Assembly (NCBI RefSeq): GCF_000784735.1
Contig: NZ_JSYG01000019.1
Location: 124,001 to 188,000 of the forward strand
Direction: 5' to 3'
From: Dickeya undicola
Lineage (GTDB): Bacteria; Pseudomonadota; Gammaproteobacteria; Enterobacterales; Enterobacteriaceae
DNA length: 64,000 nucleotides
In this document: positions 9,213 through 18,376 of the stretch, one piece after another
Layout of the letters: each line of letters opens with the position of its first letter
How positions within the stretch are numbered: the first letter of the stretch is position 1
The notes under the pieces: generated by a model
Database searches by the model: none
Seen by the model: only the letters and a program-made list of their open reading frames with translations
What the model was told of the DNA's origin: nothing
Made by a program: the position numbers and the translations under genes

Positions 9213-10586
9213 ATGGACACACAGCAAGATAATCAATTGAAACGGGGGCTGAAGAACCGGCATATCCAGCTCATCGCGCTGGGCGGGGCGGTCGGCACCG
9301 GTTTGTTTCTTGGCATCGCACAGACGATTCGCATGGCCGGGCCATCGGTACTGCTTGGTTACGCCATCGCGGGTGTGATCGCTTTTTTCATTATGCGCCA
9401 ACTGGGTGAGATGGTGGTGGAGGAGCCGGTGGCCGGTTCATTCAGCCATTTTGCCAACCAATATTGGGGTAATTTTGCCGGGTTTATGTCCGGCTGGAAT
9501 TACTGGGTGCTGTACGTGCTGGTGAGCATGGCGGAACTGAGCGCGGTGGGCATCTACATCCAGTACTGGTGGCCTACGGTGCCCACCTGGGTATCGGCGG
9601 CGGTGTTCTTTGTCGCCATCAATGCCATCAATCTGAGCAACGTCAAAGTCTACGGTGAGCTGGAATTCTGGTTTGCCATCATTAAGGTGGCGGCAATTAT
9701 CGGCATGATCGTGTTTGGTGGTTATCTGCTGTTTAGTGGTCACGGCGGGCCGGAAGCCAACGTCGCCAACCTGTGGCAGCACGGCGGTTTCTTCCCGAAC
9801 GGCGTCAGCGGCATGGTGATGGCGATGGCGGTGATCATGTTTTCCTTTGGCGGGCTGGAGCTGGTGGGGATTACGGCGGCCGAAGCGGATGACCCGCAAA
9901 GGAGCATTCCGCGCGCCACCAATCAGGTGATTTACCGCATCCTGCTGTTTTATGTAGGCGCGCTGGCGGTGCTGTTGTCGCTGTATCCGTGGCAAAAAGT
10001 GGTGGAAGGCGGCAGCCCGTTCGTGCTGATTTTCCACGCGCTGGACAGCAACCTGGTGGCGAACGTGCTGAATCTGGTGGTGCTGTCCGCCGCCCTGTCG
10101 GTTTACAACAGTTGTGTGTACTGCAACAGCCGGATGCTGTTCGGGCTGGCGCAGCAGGGGAACGCGCCGCGCGCGCTGCTGACGGTCAATCGCCGTGGTA
10201 TTCCGCTGGTGTCGCTCGGTGTCTCGGCGTTGGCGACGGCGCTGTGCGTACTGCTCAACTACCTGATGCCGGGCAAGGCGTTTGAACTGCTGATGGCGCT
10301 GGTGGTGTCGGCGTTGGTGATCAACTGGGCGATGATCAGCATTACTCACCTGAAATTCCGTCAGGCCAAACAGCGCGCGCAACAGCAAACCCGCTTCAAA
10401 AGTCTGGGCTACCCGCTCACCAACATCCTGTGTCTGCTGTTTCTGGCCGGGATTCTGGTGATCATGGCGATGACGCCGGGTATCCAGATCTCCGTGTGGC
10501 TGATTCCGTTCTGGCTGCTGGCGCTGGGGGCGGGTTATGCCATCAAAAAGAGAAGAGGGGCGGTTCGCGCATTGGCAGCGGAATAA
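9213..10586 (+). CDS. aroP: Aromatic amino acid permease (AroP/PheP type)
   Basis: This 457-aa amino acid/proton symporter of the inner membrane has about 12 predicted membrane segments. The N-terminus (LKRGLKNRHIQLIALGGAVG) and the blocks MRQLGEMVVEEPVAGSFSHF and SVYNSCVYCNSRMLFGLAQQ are nearly identical in type to E. coli AroP, which imports phenylalanine, tyrosine and tryptophan. ATG 9213 follows GGGGGA at 9201; a GTG at 9210 is an alternative. It stands between an Lrp-type regulator and pheC, both tied to aromatic amino acids. PheP is the other possibility for exact specificity. Confidence 0.88.
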   Translation: MDTQQDNQLKRGLKNRHIQLIALGGAVGTGLFLGIAQTIRMAGPSVLLGYAIAGVIAFFIMRQLGEMVVEEPVAGSFSHFANQYWGNFAGFMSGWNYWVLYVLVSMAELSAVGIYIQYWWPTVPTWVSAAVFFVAINAINLSNVKVYGELEFWFAIIKVAAIIGMIVFGGYLLFSGHGGPEANVANLWQHGGFFPNGVSGMVMAMAVIMFSFGGLELVGITAAEADDPQRSIPRATNQVIYRILLFYVGALAVLLSLYPWQKVVEGGSPFVLIFHALDSNLVANVLNLVVLSAALSVYNSCVYCNSRMLFGLAQQGNAPRALLTVNRRGIPLVSLGVSALATALCVLLNYLMPGKAFELLMALVVSALVINWAMISITHLKFRQAKQRAQQQTRFKSLGYPLTNILCLLFLAGILVIMAMTPGIQISVWLIPFWLLALGAGYAIKKRRGAVRALAAE

Positions 10587-10697
10587 GCCTGAATCCGCGG
10601 ATGCTGGGGTAACGGCATCCGCGGAGGCGTATCGCCAGCATAGCGGCGTGCTACAGTAGCGTTTTTGCCTGACAGGCGTGACTTGCAAGGAAATATC

Positions 10698-11465
10698 ATG
10701 AAAAAGCGTTTTTCACTCATTCTGTTACTGGGGTTGGCCGGTACTGCCAGCGCTGCATCTCATCTCGATCAGGTGCAGGAGCAAGGGGGGCTGAAGGTGT
10801 GTACCACTGGTGACTATAGGCCATATACCTCGCTGAGTGCCACTGGCGACTACGAAGGGATCGATATTGCGATGGCGCAGTCGTTGGCTAAAAGCCTGGG
10901 CGTGAAGGTGGAGTGGGTAAAAACCAGCTGGAAAACCCTGATGCCGGATTTTCAGTCCGGCAAGTGCGATATCGCCATGGGGGGCATTTCCGTGACGCTG
11001 GAGCGTCAGAAAAAGGCGTTTTTCTCCAATATGCTGGACGTGGACGGCAAGATCCCGCTGGTGCGTTGTGACGACAAGCGCAAGTATCAGACGATAACGC
11101 AGATTAATCAGCCGTCGGTGCGGGTAATCGAACCGGCTGGTGGCACCAACGAGGCGTTTGTTCATGCCCATTTGCCACAGGCTAACCTGATGCTGCATGA
11201 CAACGTGACCATCTTTCAGCAACTGGTGGACAAGCAGGCGGACGTCATGATTACCGATGCTTCGGAAGCGTTGTACCAGCAGAAACGCTATCCGCAACTG
11301 TGCGCGGTCAATCCGTCCTCGCCGATGCAGTACGGTGAAAAAGCCTATATGTTGCCGCGTGACGACATGAGCTGGAAGCTGTACGTGGATCAGTGGTTGC
11401 ACCTGACCAAAGCAACTGGGGAATACCAGAGAATAATTTCTGAATGGTTGGGTAAGGCGGAATAA
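10698..11465 (+). CDS. pheC: Periplasmic cyclohexadienyl dehydratase
   Basis: The enzyme converts prephenate to phenylpyruvate and arogenate to phenylalanine. It has the fold of periplasmic solute-binding proteins, and this 255-aa product starts with a clear signal peptide (MKKRFSLILLLGLAGTASA, residues 1-19). Segments such as TTGDYRPYTSL, SWKTLMPDF, GGTNEAF and DNVTIFQQLVDKQADVMITD match what I recall of Pseudomonas PheC better than ordinary ABC binding proteins, and no permease or ATPase gene is adjacent. ATG 10698 follows AAGGA. It lies 111 bp after the aroP-type gene on the same strand, suggesting export-side phenylalanine synthesis coupled to uptake. Confidence 0.8.
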   Translation: MKKRFSLILLLGLAGTASAASHLDQVQEQGGLKVCTTGDYRPYTSLSATGDYEGIDIAMAQSLAKSLGVKVEWVKTSWKTLMPDFQSGKCDIAMGGISVTLERQKKAFFSNMLDVDGKIPLVRCDDKRKYQTITQINQPSVRVIEPAGGTNEAFVHAHLPQANLMLHDNVTIFQQLVDKQADVMITDASEALYQQKRYPQLCAVNPSSPMQYGEKAYMLPRDDMSWKLYVDQWLHLTKATGEYQRIISEWLGKAE

Positions 11466-11708
11466 AAGTTTGCTATTGTTGTGTAAACCAATGTAAGTCA
11501 ATATAGTGAAGTGTATATGGCGGGAGAATATCTCGCCATTACGCACCATTGGATAGTTTTTGCTTATCTTTTGGTGCTTTTTTTATTCAATTTTTTTGAG
11601 AGATGACAGCAAATTAACCCGATTTTAACAGCCTGCTAACAGCGCTATTCTGCTTCACATCGAAGGCAGTCAAGCCTTCCCAACCTGATTAATGTGAAGA
11701 GGCTTACC

Positions 11709-11957
11709 ATGAAATCTATCAAAACTGTTGTTGCTGCTGTCGCTCTGGCTACGCTTTCTTTCGGCTCTATGGCTGCCACTGAAGTGCAGACCGCACAGAA
11801 CAGCGGGGTGGGCAGCGTTTCCGCCACCGGATATACGCTGGATGACTTGCAGGCTCAGTTGTCTGCCAAAGCTGATGCCGCTGGTGCTAAATCTTTCCGT
11901 ATCATCACTGCAACGGGTGATGAACAGCTGCACGGTGTGGCCGAACTGTACAATTAA
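11709..11957 (+). CDS. DUF1471 (YhcN/BhsA-type) periplasmic stress protein
   Basis: This small 82-aa protein has a signal peptide (MKSIKTVVAAVALATLSFGSMA) and a DUF1471 domain. The domain is recognised by the pattern TGYTLDDLQAQLSAKADAAGAKSFRIIT followed by a short strand-rich end (GVAELYN), as in YhcN, BhsA and McbA. Members are abundant periplasmic proteins linked to stress and biofilm, without a known enzymatic role. ATG 11709 is preceded by AAGAGG. It is monocistronic and ends at a strong hairpin terminator (12023-12060). Confidence 0.85.
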   Translation: MKSIKTVVAAVALATLSFGSMAATEVQTAQNSGVGSVSATGYTLDDLQAQLSAKADAAGAKSFRIITATGDEQLHGVAELYN

Positions 11958-12022
11958 TTGCTGATTGCCGACGGCTTTAATCGCTGATTTATTCGTCACC
12001 GATTTTCCTGACGGTAAGTAAG

Positions 12023-12062
12023 AAAGCCCGAGCCCCGGATGATCCGAGGTTCGGGCTTTTTG
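12023..12062. terminator. Bidirectional intrinsic terminator
   Basis: AAAGCCCGAGCC and GGTTCGGGCTTT form a long hairpin followed by a T run on the plus strand, and by a TTTCTTAC stretch on the minus strand. It lies between the convergent DUF1471 gene and alr and can serve both. Confidence 0.8.
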
Positions 12063-12100
12063 CGTATGAAAGGCTCGGTATTGAACAACGAACGTTGGGG

Positions 12101-13177
12101 CTAGCCGATGTACTCCAGCCGGGTGCGGCTGGTCAGGCGGGTAATCAGTTCATAAGCGCTGATGCCGGTGTGGGCGGCAATGCTTTCCACCGGTAGCGGA
12201 CCGCCCCACAAAATTACCTCATCGCCAACCTTGTCTTGTGCGTCTGGCCCCAGATCAACGGTAATCATATCCATGGAAACCCGGCCGGACAGCGGCACTT
12301 CACGGCCGTTAATCCACACCGGGGTGCCGCTTTTGGCGTCACGCGGATAACCATCGCCATAGCCTATCGCCACCACGCCCAGCCGGGTGTTGCGTGGGCT
12401 GGTCCAGGTGCTGCCGTAGCCGACCGCTTCACCGGCACGATGCTCGCGCACCGCAATCAGGTGTGACGTTAGCGTCATCGCCGGTTTGAGCTGCCATTGG
12501 CTGGCGTCGCCCTGCGCCAACGGTGAGACACCGTATTGGATAATACCGGGTCGAATCTGGTCGCGGTGAGCCTGCGGCCATAACAGAATACCGCCGGAGG
12601 CGGCGATGGACTGGCGGCCCGGCTTGTCTTGCACAAAGGCGTCGAAGCAGTCGAGCTGACGCTGAGTCGTGCCCGCTTGCGGTTCATCGGCGCGGCAAAA
12701 GTGACTCATGATGTTCACCGGTTGCACCACACTGGCGCAGGCGCACAACCGGGCGTAAAAAGCTTCGGCTTGTTCCGGCAGCACACCGAGACGGTGCATA
12801 CCGGTGTCGAGCTTCATCCATACCGTCAGTGGGTGCGGCAGGCGCGCCTGTTCCAGTGCTACCAGTTGTTCTTCGCAGTGCACGGCGGTTTCCAACTGGT
12901 GTTCGGCCAGCAATGGCAACTCGTCAGCGGCAAAAAAACCCTCCAGCAGCAGGATGGGTTTGGTGATACCGGCGGCGCGCAGTGCCAGCGCTTCGCTAAG
13001 GCGGGAAACGCCGTAACCGTCGGCGTCGGAAAAGGCGCAGGCAGCTTCTACGGCACCGTGTCCGTAAGCGTTGGCTTTGACTATGGCGATCAGCCGACTT
13101 TGCGGGGCCATCTGCCGGATCTGGTGCAGATTATGGCGCAAAGCCTGACGATCAATGACGGCGGTTGCCGTTTTCAT
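12101..13177 (-). CDS. alr: Alanine racemase
   Basis: This 358-aa PLP enzyme interconverts L- and D-alanine for peptidoglycan synthesis. The PLP-lysine motif [10 protein letters not shown] lies at about residues 32-41, and the C-terminal domain carries [10 protein letters not shown] and the catalytic-tyrosine block [16 protein letters not shown] 13177 has AAGGACT upstream. It follows dnaB on the same strand as in E. coli, identifying it as the biosynthetic Alr rather than the catabolic DadX. The spacer between the two contains a tandem repeat of the dnaB tail. Confidence 0.95.
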   Translation of the reverse strand: MKTATAVIDRQALRHNLHQIRQMAPQSRLIAIVKANAYGHGAVEAACAFSDADGYGVSRLSEALALRAAGITKPILLLEGFFAADELPLLAEHQLETAVHCEEQLVALEQARLPHPLTVWMKLDTGMHRLGVLPEQAEAFYARLCACASVVQPVNIMSHFCRADEPQAGTTQRQLDCFDAFVQDKPGRQSIAASGGILLWPQAHRDQIRPGIIQYGVSPLAQGDASQWQLKPAMTLTSHLIAVREHRAGEAVGYGSTWTSPRNTRLGVVAIGYGDGYPRDAKSGTPVWINGREVPLSGRVSMDMITVDLGPDAQDKVGDEVILWGGPLPVESIAAHTGISAYELITRLTSRTRLEYIG

Positions 13178-13194
13178 TCTGAGTCCTTAGTGCG

Positions 13195-13265
13195 TTTATT
13201 CGTCATTGACGGTTATTCATTATCGACGGTTATTCATCGTCATGCGGTTATTCATCATCATATTG
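13195..13265 (-). repeat. Tandem repeat of the dnaB 3' end (about 4 x 17-18 bp)
   Basis: Four imperfect units begin with TTATTC (plus-strand reading): 13195-13212, 13213-13229, 13230-13247 and 13248-13265. The last is the dnaB C-terminus itself (Gln-Tyr-Asp-Asp-Glu-stop). The neighbouring unit, read on the minus strand, would encode Pro-His-Asp-Asp-Glu-stop in the same frame. The dnaB tail and stop codon thus appear to have been duplicated into the dnaB-alr spacer. Confidence 0.7.
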
Positions 13266-14651
13266 TGGTCCGGCGTAATTATCGAAACGCGACCACTGCC
13301 CGTTAAAGGTCAGGCGAACGGTGCCGATCGGCCCGTTACGCTGCTTCCCTAAAATGATTTCAGCGATGCCTTTCAGATCGCTGTTTTCGTGATACACCTC
13401 GTCACGGTAGATAAACATGATCAAGTCGGCGTCCTGCTCGATGGAGCCGGATTCACGCAGGTCGGAGTTGACCGGACGTTTATCGGCGCGCTGTTCCAGA
13501 CTACGGTTGAGCTGCGACAGCGCGATGACCGGCACTTGCAATTCTTTTGCCAACGCTTTGAGTGAACGGGAAATTTCGGCGATTTCCAGCGTTCGGTTAT
13601 CGGACAACGACGGCACCCGCATCAACTGTAGGTAGTCGATCATGATCAGGCTCAGGCCGTCGTGCTCGCGGAATACCCGGCGGGCGCGGGAACGTACTTC
13701 GGTCGGTGTCAGGCCGGAGGAGTCGTCGATGTACATGTTGCGCTTTTCCAGCAGCAGCCCCATGGTGCTGGAGATGCGCGCCCAGTCTTCGTCGTCGAGC
13801 TGACCGGTACGAATGCGGGTTTGGTCCACGCGCGACAGCGACGCCAGCATACGCATCATGATCTGCTCGCCGGGCATTTCCAGACTGAAGATCAGCACCG
13901 GCTTTTCCTGCGTCATGGCGGCGTTTTCGCACAGGTTCATGGCGAAGGTGGTTTTCCCCATGGAGGGACGCGCCGCCACAATGATCAAATCCGATTTCTG
14001 CAACCCGGCGGTTTTCTTGTCCAGATCCTGATAGCCGCTGGACACGCCGGTCACGCCGTCGTGCGGGCGTTGGTAAAGCTGTTCGATGCGCGAAACGGTG
14101 TCTTCCAGAATGCGGTCGATGCTTTTCGGCCCTTCATCCTTGCTGGCACGGTTTTCCGCTATCTGAAACACGCGGGATTCGGCCAGATCCAGCAGGTCTT
14201 CACTGCTGCGGCCTTGCGGGTCGTAACCGGCGTCGGCTATCTCGTTGGCGACGGCGATCATTTCACGCACTACCGCACGTTCGCGCACGATGTCGGCATA
14301 CGCGCCGATATTGGCGGCACTGGGGGTGTTTTTCGCCAGTTCCGCCAGGTAGGCGAAACCACCGGCGGATTCCAGCTCGCCTTTTTGTTCCAGCGACTCT
14401 GACAGGGTGATCAGGTCAATGGGTTTGCTCATTTCCAGCAGGCGCTGCATCTCGTTAAAGATCAGCCGGTGGGCGCGGTTGAAGAAATCTGCGGCGACAA
14501 CGCGCTCGGCGACGTTGTCCCAACGCTCGTTGTCGAGCATCAACCCCCCTAGCACCGACTGTTCCGCTTCGATGGAATGGGGCGGGAGTTTTAGCCCTTC
14601 TACCTGACGGTCGCGGGATTCTGCCGGTTTAGTTGGTTTTTTTTCTGCCAT
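13248..14651 (-). CDS. dnaB: Replicative DNA helicase DnaB
   Basis: DnaB is the hexameric 5'-3' helicase that unwinds DNA at the replication fork and recruits primase. The 467-aa protein has the N-terminal domain (PHSIEAEQSVLGGLMLDNERW), the Walker A motif ARPSMGKTTFA near residue 230, Walker B LIMIDYLQLM, and the arginine-finger/H4 region QLNRSLEQRADKRP. Length and termini (YDDE) match E. coli. It is divergent from qor and upstream of alr, the conserved enterobacterial order. Confidence 0.97.
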   Translation of the reverse strand: MAEKKPTKPAESRDRQVEGLKLPPHSIEAEQSVLGGLMLDNERWDNVAERVVAADFFNRAHRLIFNEMQRLLEMSKPIDLITLSESLEQKGELESAGGFAYLAELAKNTPSAANIGAYADIVRERAVVREMIAVANEIADAGYDPQGRSSEDLLDLAESRVFQIAENRASKDEGPKSIDRILEDTVSRIEQLYQRPHDGVTGVSSGYQDLDKKTAGLQKSDLIIVAARPSMGKTTFAMNLCENAAMTQEKPVLIFSLEMPGEQIMMRMLASLSRVDQTRIRTGQLDDEDWARISSTMGLLLEKRNMYIDDSSGLTPTEVRSRARRVFREHDGLSLIMIDYLQLMRVPSLSDNRTLEIAEISRSLKALAKELQVPVIALSQLNRSLEQRADKRPVNSDLRESGSIEQDADLIMFIYRDEVYHENSDLKGIAEIILGKQRNGPIGTVRLTFNGQWSRFDNYAGPQYDDE

Positions 14652-14773
14652 GAAACGCGTTCTTTACTGGTTGATTTACCTTTAGGGGTGGGAGCATTGT
14701 ATATCCTAAACTCAGGAATGACATATTGTCCGATGACATCACCGGGCACACACGATAGAGCGAGGAGATCATC

Positions 14774-15775
14774 ATGGCAAAACGTATTCAGTTCAGCGAC
14801 CACGGCGGGCCGGGGGTGCTGGAGTATGTGGATTACACGCCGCGCGAGCCGGGTCTTAACGACGTTCAGGTGGAAAACCGCGCCATCGGCATTAACTTTA
14901 TCGATACCTATTTTCGCTCCGGGCTGTATTCACCGCCGTCGTTTCCCTCCGGTTTGGGCACCGAAGCTGCGGGTGTGGTGGTGAAAGCCGGGGCCAACGT
15001 AAAACATCTCAAGGTGGGTGACCGCGTGGTGTACGCCCAGTCGGCGCTCGGCGCTTACAGCGAACGGCACAATGTTCCGGCGGACAAAGTCGCGCTGCTA
15101 CCGGATGACATCAGCTTTGAGCAGGCAGCGGCCTCATTCCTGAAAGGGCTGACGGTGTACTACCTGCTGCGCCAGACCTATGACGTGAAACCGGGCGAGG
15201 TGTTTCTGTTTCATGCGGCGGCGGGTGGCGTCGGGTTAATTGCCTGCCAGTGGGCGAAAGCGCTGGGGGCGAAGCTCATCGGCACCGTCGGTTCTGACCA
15301 CAAGGCGGAACTGGCGAAACAGGCGGGTGCCTGGGCCACCATTAACTACCGCAAGGAAGATATCGTTCAGCGGGTGCTGGAACTGACCCATGAAGAAAAA
15401 GTCGCGGTTGTGTATGACTCGGTGGGTAAAGATACCTGGGAAGCTTCGCTTAACTGCCTGAAGCGTCGCGGGTTGATGGTCAGTTTCGGTAATGCGTCTG
15501 GCCCGGTCACCGGGGTGAATCTCGGCATTCTTAATCAGAAAGGGTCGCTGTACGTTACCCGACCATCGTTGTTCAGCTACATCACCACTCGTCAGGAGCT
15601 GGAGCAGGCCAGCCGTGAGTTGTTCTCACTGATCGCCAGTGGTGCCATTAACGTGGACGTGCCGGACAACCAGAAGTTCGCGTTGGAAGATGCCCAGTCT
15701 GCTCACCGTGCGTTAGAAAGCCGCAGTACTCAGGGGTCATGCCTGCTGATTCCTGGCTCCGTTTCTCAGGGGTAA
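14774..15775 (+). CDS. qor: NADPH-dependent quinone oxidoreductase
   Basis: This 333-aa zinc-free member of the medium-chain dehydrogenase family reduces quinones with NADPH. The dinucleotide-binding motif AAAGGVGLIACQWAKALGA is at about residues 149-167, preceded by FLKGLTVYYLLR. Metal-ligand cysteines of alcohol dehydrogenases are absent, as expected. ATG 14774 has GAGGAG upstream. It is divergent from dnaB, as in E. coli, where pspG and dusA come next; here a P450 gene is inserted between qor and pspG. Confidence 0.93.
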   Translation: MAKRIQFSDHGGPGVLEYVDYTPREPGLNDVQVENRAIGINFIDTYFRSGLYSPPSFPSGLGTEAAGVVVKAGANVKHLKVGDRVVYAQSALGAYSERHNVPADKVALLPDDISFEQAAASFLKGLTVYYLLRQTYDVKPGEVFLFHAAAGGVGLIACQWAKALGAKLIGTVGSDHKAELAKQAGAWATINYRKEDIVQRVLELTHEEKVAVVYDSVGKDTWEASLNCLKRRGLMVSFGNASGPVTGVNLGILNQKGSLYVTRPSLFSYITTRQELEQASRELFSLIASGAINVDVPDNQKFALEDAQSAHRALESRSTQGSCLLIPGSVSQG

Positions 15776-16119
15776 GCTCCCCGATATCTGTCTGAACTGG
15801 TGCCTTTCCCGGTGTGAAAACACAAGGAAAGGCGCTCCGCGCCCCCTTCTTCCTGCCCGTGCCGGTGTATTACTTATTAACAAAAAAGTCACAGGGGTAT
15901 GTTTATTTTTTAATCTGCCGATCGGTACGATGTGACCCAGTACGAATGTTGTATAACGTCAATTATGCCCCGGTAAACCGGGCGTACGCACGGTTAACGG
16001 TTACCGTCGTTTTCCGCGTACCGTCATTATTTGCCATTCCTTCCCTCCTTATCTCTTCGGGATCACCGTCGTTGCTGTTTCGCAGGTCACTTATCACCTG
16101 AGTAGGGAGAACATCGAGC
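15776..16119. other. Gene-free region between qor and the P450 gene
   Basis: No credible gene is seen in these 344 bp, which are more AT-rich than their surroundings (15880-15960). There is a perfect palindrome ACGGTTACCGT at 15997-16007 and a GGGAGAA ribosome site for the P450 gene at 16106-16112. The palindrome may be an operator, but no regulator gene is adjacent. Confidence 0.4.
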
Positions 16120-17508
16120 ATGAGATCAATCCGGCAACTGCCAGCGCCCCCGGCCAGAAGTATCCTCGGGCATGTTGAGTATTTAAAACGGCCTGACATC
16201 CATTTGCAGATGCTGCGATGGAAACAACGTTATGGCCTTTTTTACCGCTTAAGGCTGGGACTCACGCCAGCGATGGTGATCGCCGATTCAGAATGGATTC
16301 GTACCATCATGAAGGCCCGCCCTGACGATTTTCGCCGTATAAGCAGTATTGAATCCGTTTTTCAGGAGGCCGGGTTGAACGGTGTGTTCTCTGCGGAAGG
16401 CACACGATGGATGCATCATCGGAAATTGACCGAGCCGATGTTTCAGCCTGCGCATCTGAAACATTTCTACCCCAGTCTCAGGAAAGTCACCGCTCGCCTG
16501 TCAGAACGTTTCGCCAAACTGGCTGAAACCGGGGAGGTGGTTTCTCTGGTGGATGAATTTAAGCGCTATACCGTAGATATCACGTCGCTGTTAGCTTTTG
16601 GCGAGGATATCAATATTCTGGAGCAGGGCGAGAATCCGCTATCGGAAAGTTTACGCCGCCTGTTCCCGGTGATTAATGAGCGTTGTGGTTCTCCCATTCC
16701 GTTATGGCGTTATATCAAGACGGCGCGGGATAAGCAGTTTGATGCCAGCCTGAACCTGATTCACGACCAGCTTAACGAATTTATTGGTCGTCAGCGGGAA
16801 CGCCTCCAGCAGTCTCCCCAGCTTATGGACGCCCCTGAAAATATGCTGCAAATCATGATCGCAGAACAGCAGAAAGACGGGGCGATGGCGGACGCGGACA
16901 TTCTGGCGAATGCGTTTACGCTGCTGCTGGCGGGGGAGGACACAACGGCGAATACGCTGGCCTGGATGAGTTTTCTGCTTTGTGCTTCACCCGCGGTGGA
17001 AACGCAGGTTGTGAGAGAGTGCCAGCAGGCGACTGAGGCTGAGGGGAATGGCCTTCCGTGGCCTTTGCCCCGAATGCCGCTGCTCACCGCCGTGATGTAT
17101 GAGTCGATGCGGCTTAAACCGGTGGCGCCTCTGCTTTACCTTGAGCCGGTTAAAGACACCATTATTGCTGATTTCCTTATCAAAAAGGGAACGCCCCTTC
17201 TACTGATGCTGAACGCAAGCGGATTTGACGAGGCTTTATTCCATCAGCCCGGTGACTTCATGCCTGAGCGCTGGCTTGAGCGCGGACAGGCGTCGTTTTC
17301 CGATCTTCAGCCATTTGGCGGCGGGCCGCGCATGTGCCCAGGGCGGTCGCTGGCGTTAATGGAAATAAAACAGGGGTTTCATGCGCTGTGCAGCCGGTTT
17401 CGTGTTGAAGCGCAACAACCGGCGTCGGACGTGATGGAGAGCTTTGCCTTCACCATGACCCCGACCGGTTTTCGCGTGAGGTTACATCCACGACCTCAAC
17501 CCGAGTGA
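16120..17508 (+). CDS. Cytochrome P450
   Basis: This 462-aa haem monooxygenase carries all the signature motifs: I-helix oxygen-binding LLAGEDTTANTL (around residue 270), the K-helix ExxR motif YESMRL, and the haem loop FGGGPRMCPGR with axial cysteine at residue 406. There is no N-terminal membrane anchor, so it is probably soluble. No ferredoxin, reductase or biosynthetic gene is adjacent, so the electron donor and substrate are unknown. The gene interrupts the qor-pspG order of E. coli and looks like an acquisition. GGGAGAA precedes ATG 16120. Confidence 0.93.
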   Translation: MRSIRQLPAPPARSILGHVEYLKRPDIHLQMLRWKQRYGLFYRLRLGLTPAMVIADSEWIRTIMKARPDDFRRISSIESVFQEAGLNGVFSAEGTRWMHHRKLTEPMFQPAHLKHFYPSLRKVTARLSERFAKLAETGEVVSLVDEFKRYTVDITSLLAFGEDINILEQGENPLSESLRRLFPVINERCGSPIPLWRYIKTARDKQFDASLNLIHDQLNEFIGRQRERLQQSPQLMDAPENMLQIMIAEQQKDGAMADADILANAFTLLLAGEDTTANTLAWMSFLLCASPAVETQVVRECQQATEAEGNGLPWPLPRMPLLTAVMYESMRLKPVAPLLYLEPVKDTIIADFLIKKGTPLLLMLNASGFDEALFHQPGDFMPERWLERGQASFSDLQPFGGGPRMCPGRSLALMEIKQGFHALCSRFRVEAQQPASDVMESFAFTMTPTGFRVRLHPRPQPE

Positions 17509-17928
17509 GGCTTGATGGGGTCATCCAGGTGGCGTTTTTGATGGCTCCGGTGGGGGAAGGACAATAACCTAGGGGATTCTTTGCGGTGCGATCACATCAG
17601 GGAGCGGTAGAACCGGGTAATAATACCGACCCTCGTCGAGTCGGCATTATTCCACAGGACGGCTGTCGCCATGACGCCAATTTCATCCACTGTGTGTAGG
17701 GTACAGTGTGGTGATCGTCACGAAGGTGCCGCTGGGCGGCTATTATTTTCCTGACGATGATGAAATGACAGGGTCGGCTCACGTCTTCATGAAAAGGGAG
17801 AGCCAAACAGTGAGCGACATCCTAGCAGCCGCGATAAGGAAAAAATCTCTGCTGGCGCACAGTTTTGCATCAGGCGTGGTATGGCCCCTCTTTCCCTCTG
17901 CCATGCAGGTTGTGTGACTTTTCAGGCA
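17509..17928. other. Spacer after P450 with inverted repeat, no convincing gene
   Basis: An inverted repeat (17619-17630 with 17641-17651, arms AATAATACCGA and TCGGCATTATT) may end P450 transcription. A 69-residue frame at 17708-17917 is recognisable as nothing I know and has no clear ribosome site, so it is not called. The region may be a remnant of acquired DNA. Confidence 0.35.
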
Positions 17929-18201
17929 TTACCACCCACCACGACGGTGACGAAAGGTCGATTTTTTATCGTAGCTGTAGCGGTGCGTATTGGAGGCCGG
18001 GCGGTCCTGAAACTGCCGCCACAGCCAGACTACGACGACCGCCAACAGTAGCCACGGCAGCACTTTTATCGCCACGGCAAACAGCCCGCCAATCAGCATC
18101 GCCACCGAAGCGACCACCAGCGCCGCCATGACTCCCAGCAGCGACACGCCGGTGACCAGCAGCATGATAAAAAAGCCAATAACGAAGAAAATTTCCAGCA
18201 T
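17929..18201 (-). CDS. pspG: Envelope stress protein PspG
   Basis: PspG is a small inner-membrane effector of the phage-shock-protein response to loss of proton motive force. The 90-aa product begins MLEIFFVIGFFIMLLVTGVS and contains two to three hydrophobic segments, closely following E. coli PspG (80 aa), with an extended basic tail (YDKKSTFRHRRGGW). AAGGAG precedes ATG 18201. A sigma-54-type promoter lies 70-85 bp upstream, as expected for PspF control. dusA is the upstream neighbour on the same strand. Confidence 0.92.
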   Translation of the reverse strand: MLEIFFVIGFFIMLLVTGVSLLGVMAALVVASVAMLIGGLFAVAIKVLPWLLLAVVVVWLWRQFQDRPASNTHRYSYDKKSTFRHRRGGW

Positions 18202-18269
18202 GGTGTGCTCCTTAGCCGTTAAACCGCGTCTTGCGCAGGGGAAAGCGTCGTTCATGACAAGAGCAGTAT

Positions 18270-18285
18270 TACAAGAACCGTGCCA
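18270..18285 (-). promoter_or_regulatory. Sigma-54 promoter of pspG
   Basis: On the minus strand the sequence TGGCACGGTTCTTGTA matches the -24/-12 consensus TGGCAC-N5-TTGCA with one change in the -12 element. It is placed about 70 bp upstream of the pspG start, consistent with the PspF/sigma-54 control known for this gene. Confidence 0.75.
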
Positions 18286-18376
18286 GAATGCGTCGCTGAT
18301 AAGTGATTGATTTATCAGCGACAGACAGAAGAGTGGGGATAGAAGGTTGGTCAAAAATACCAATAGTTGGTTTTTT

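Noticed and set aside
17708-17917. 69-codon frame after the P450 gene
   Set aside because: There is no ribosome site, recognisable family or supporting context.
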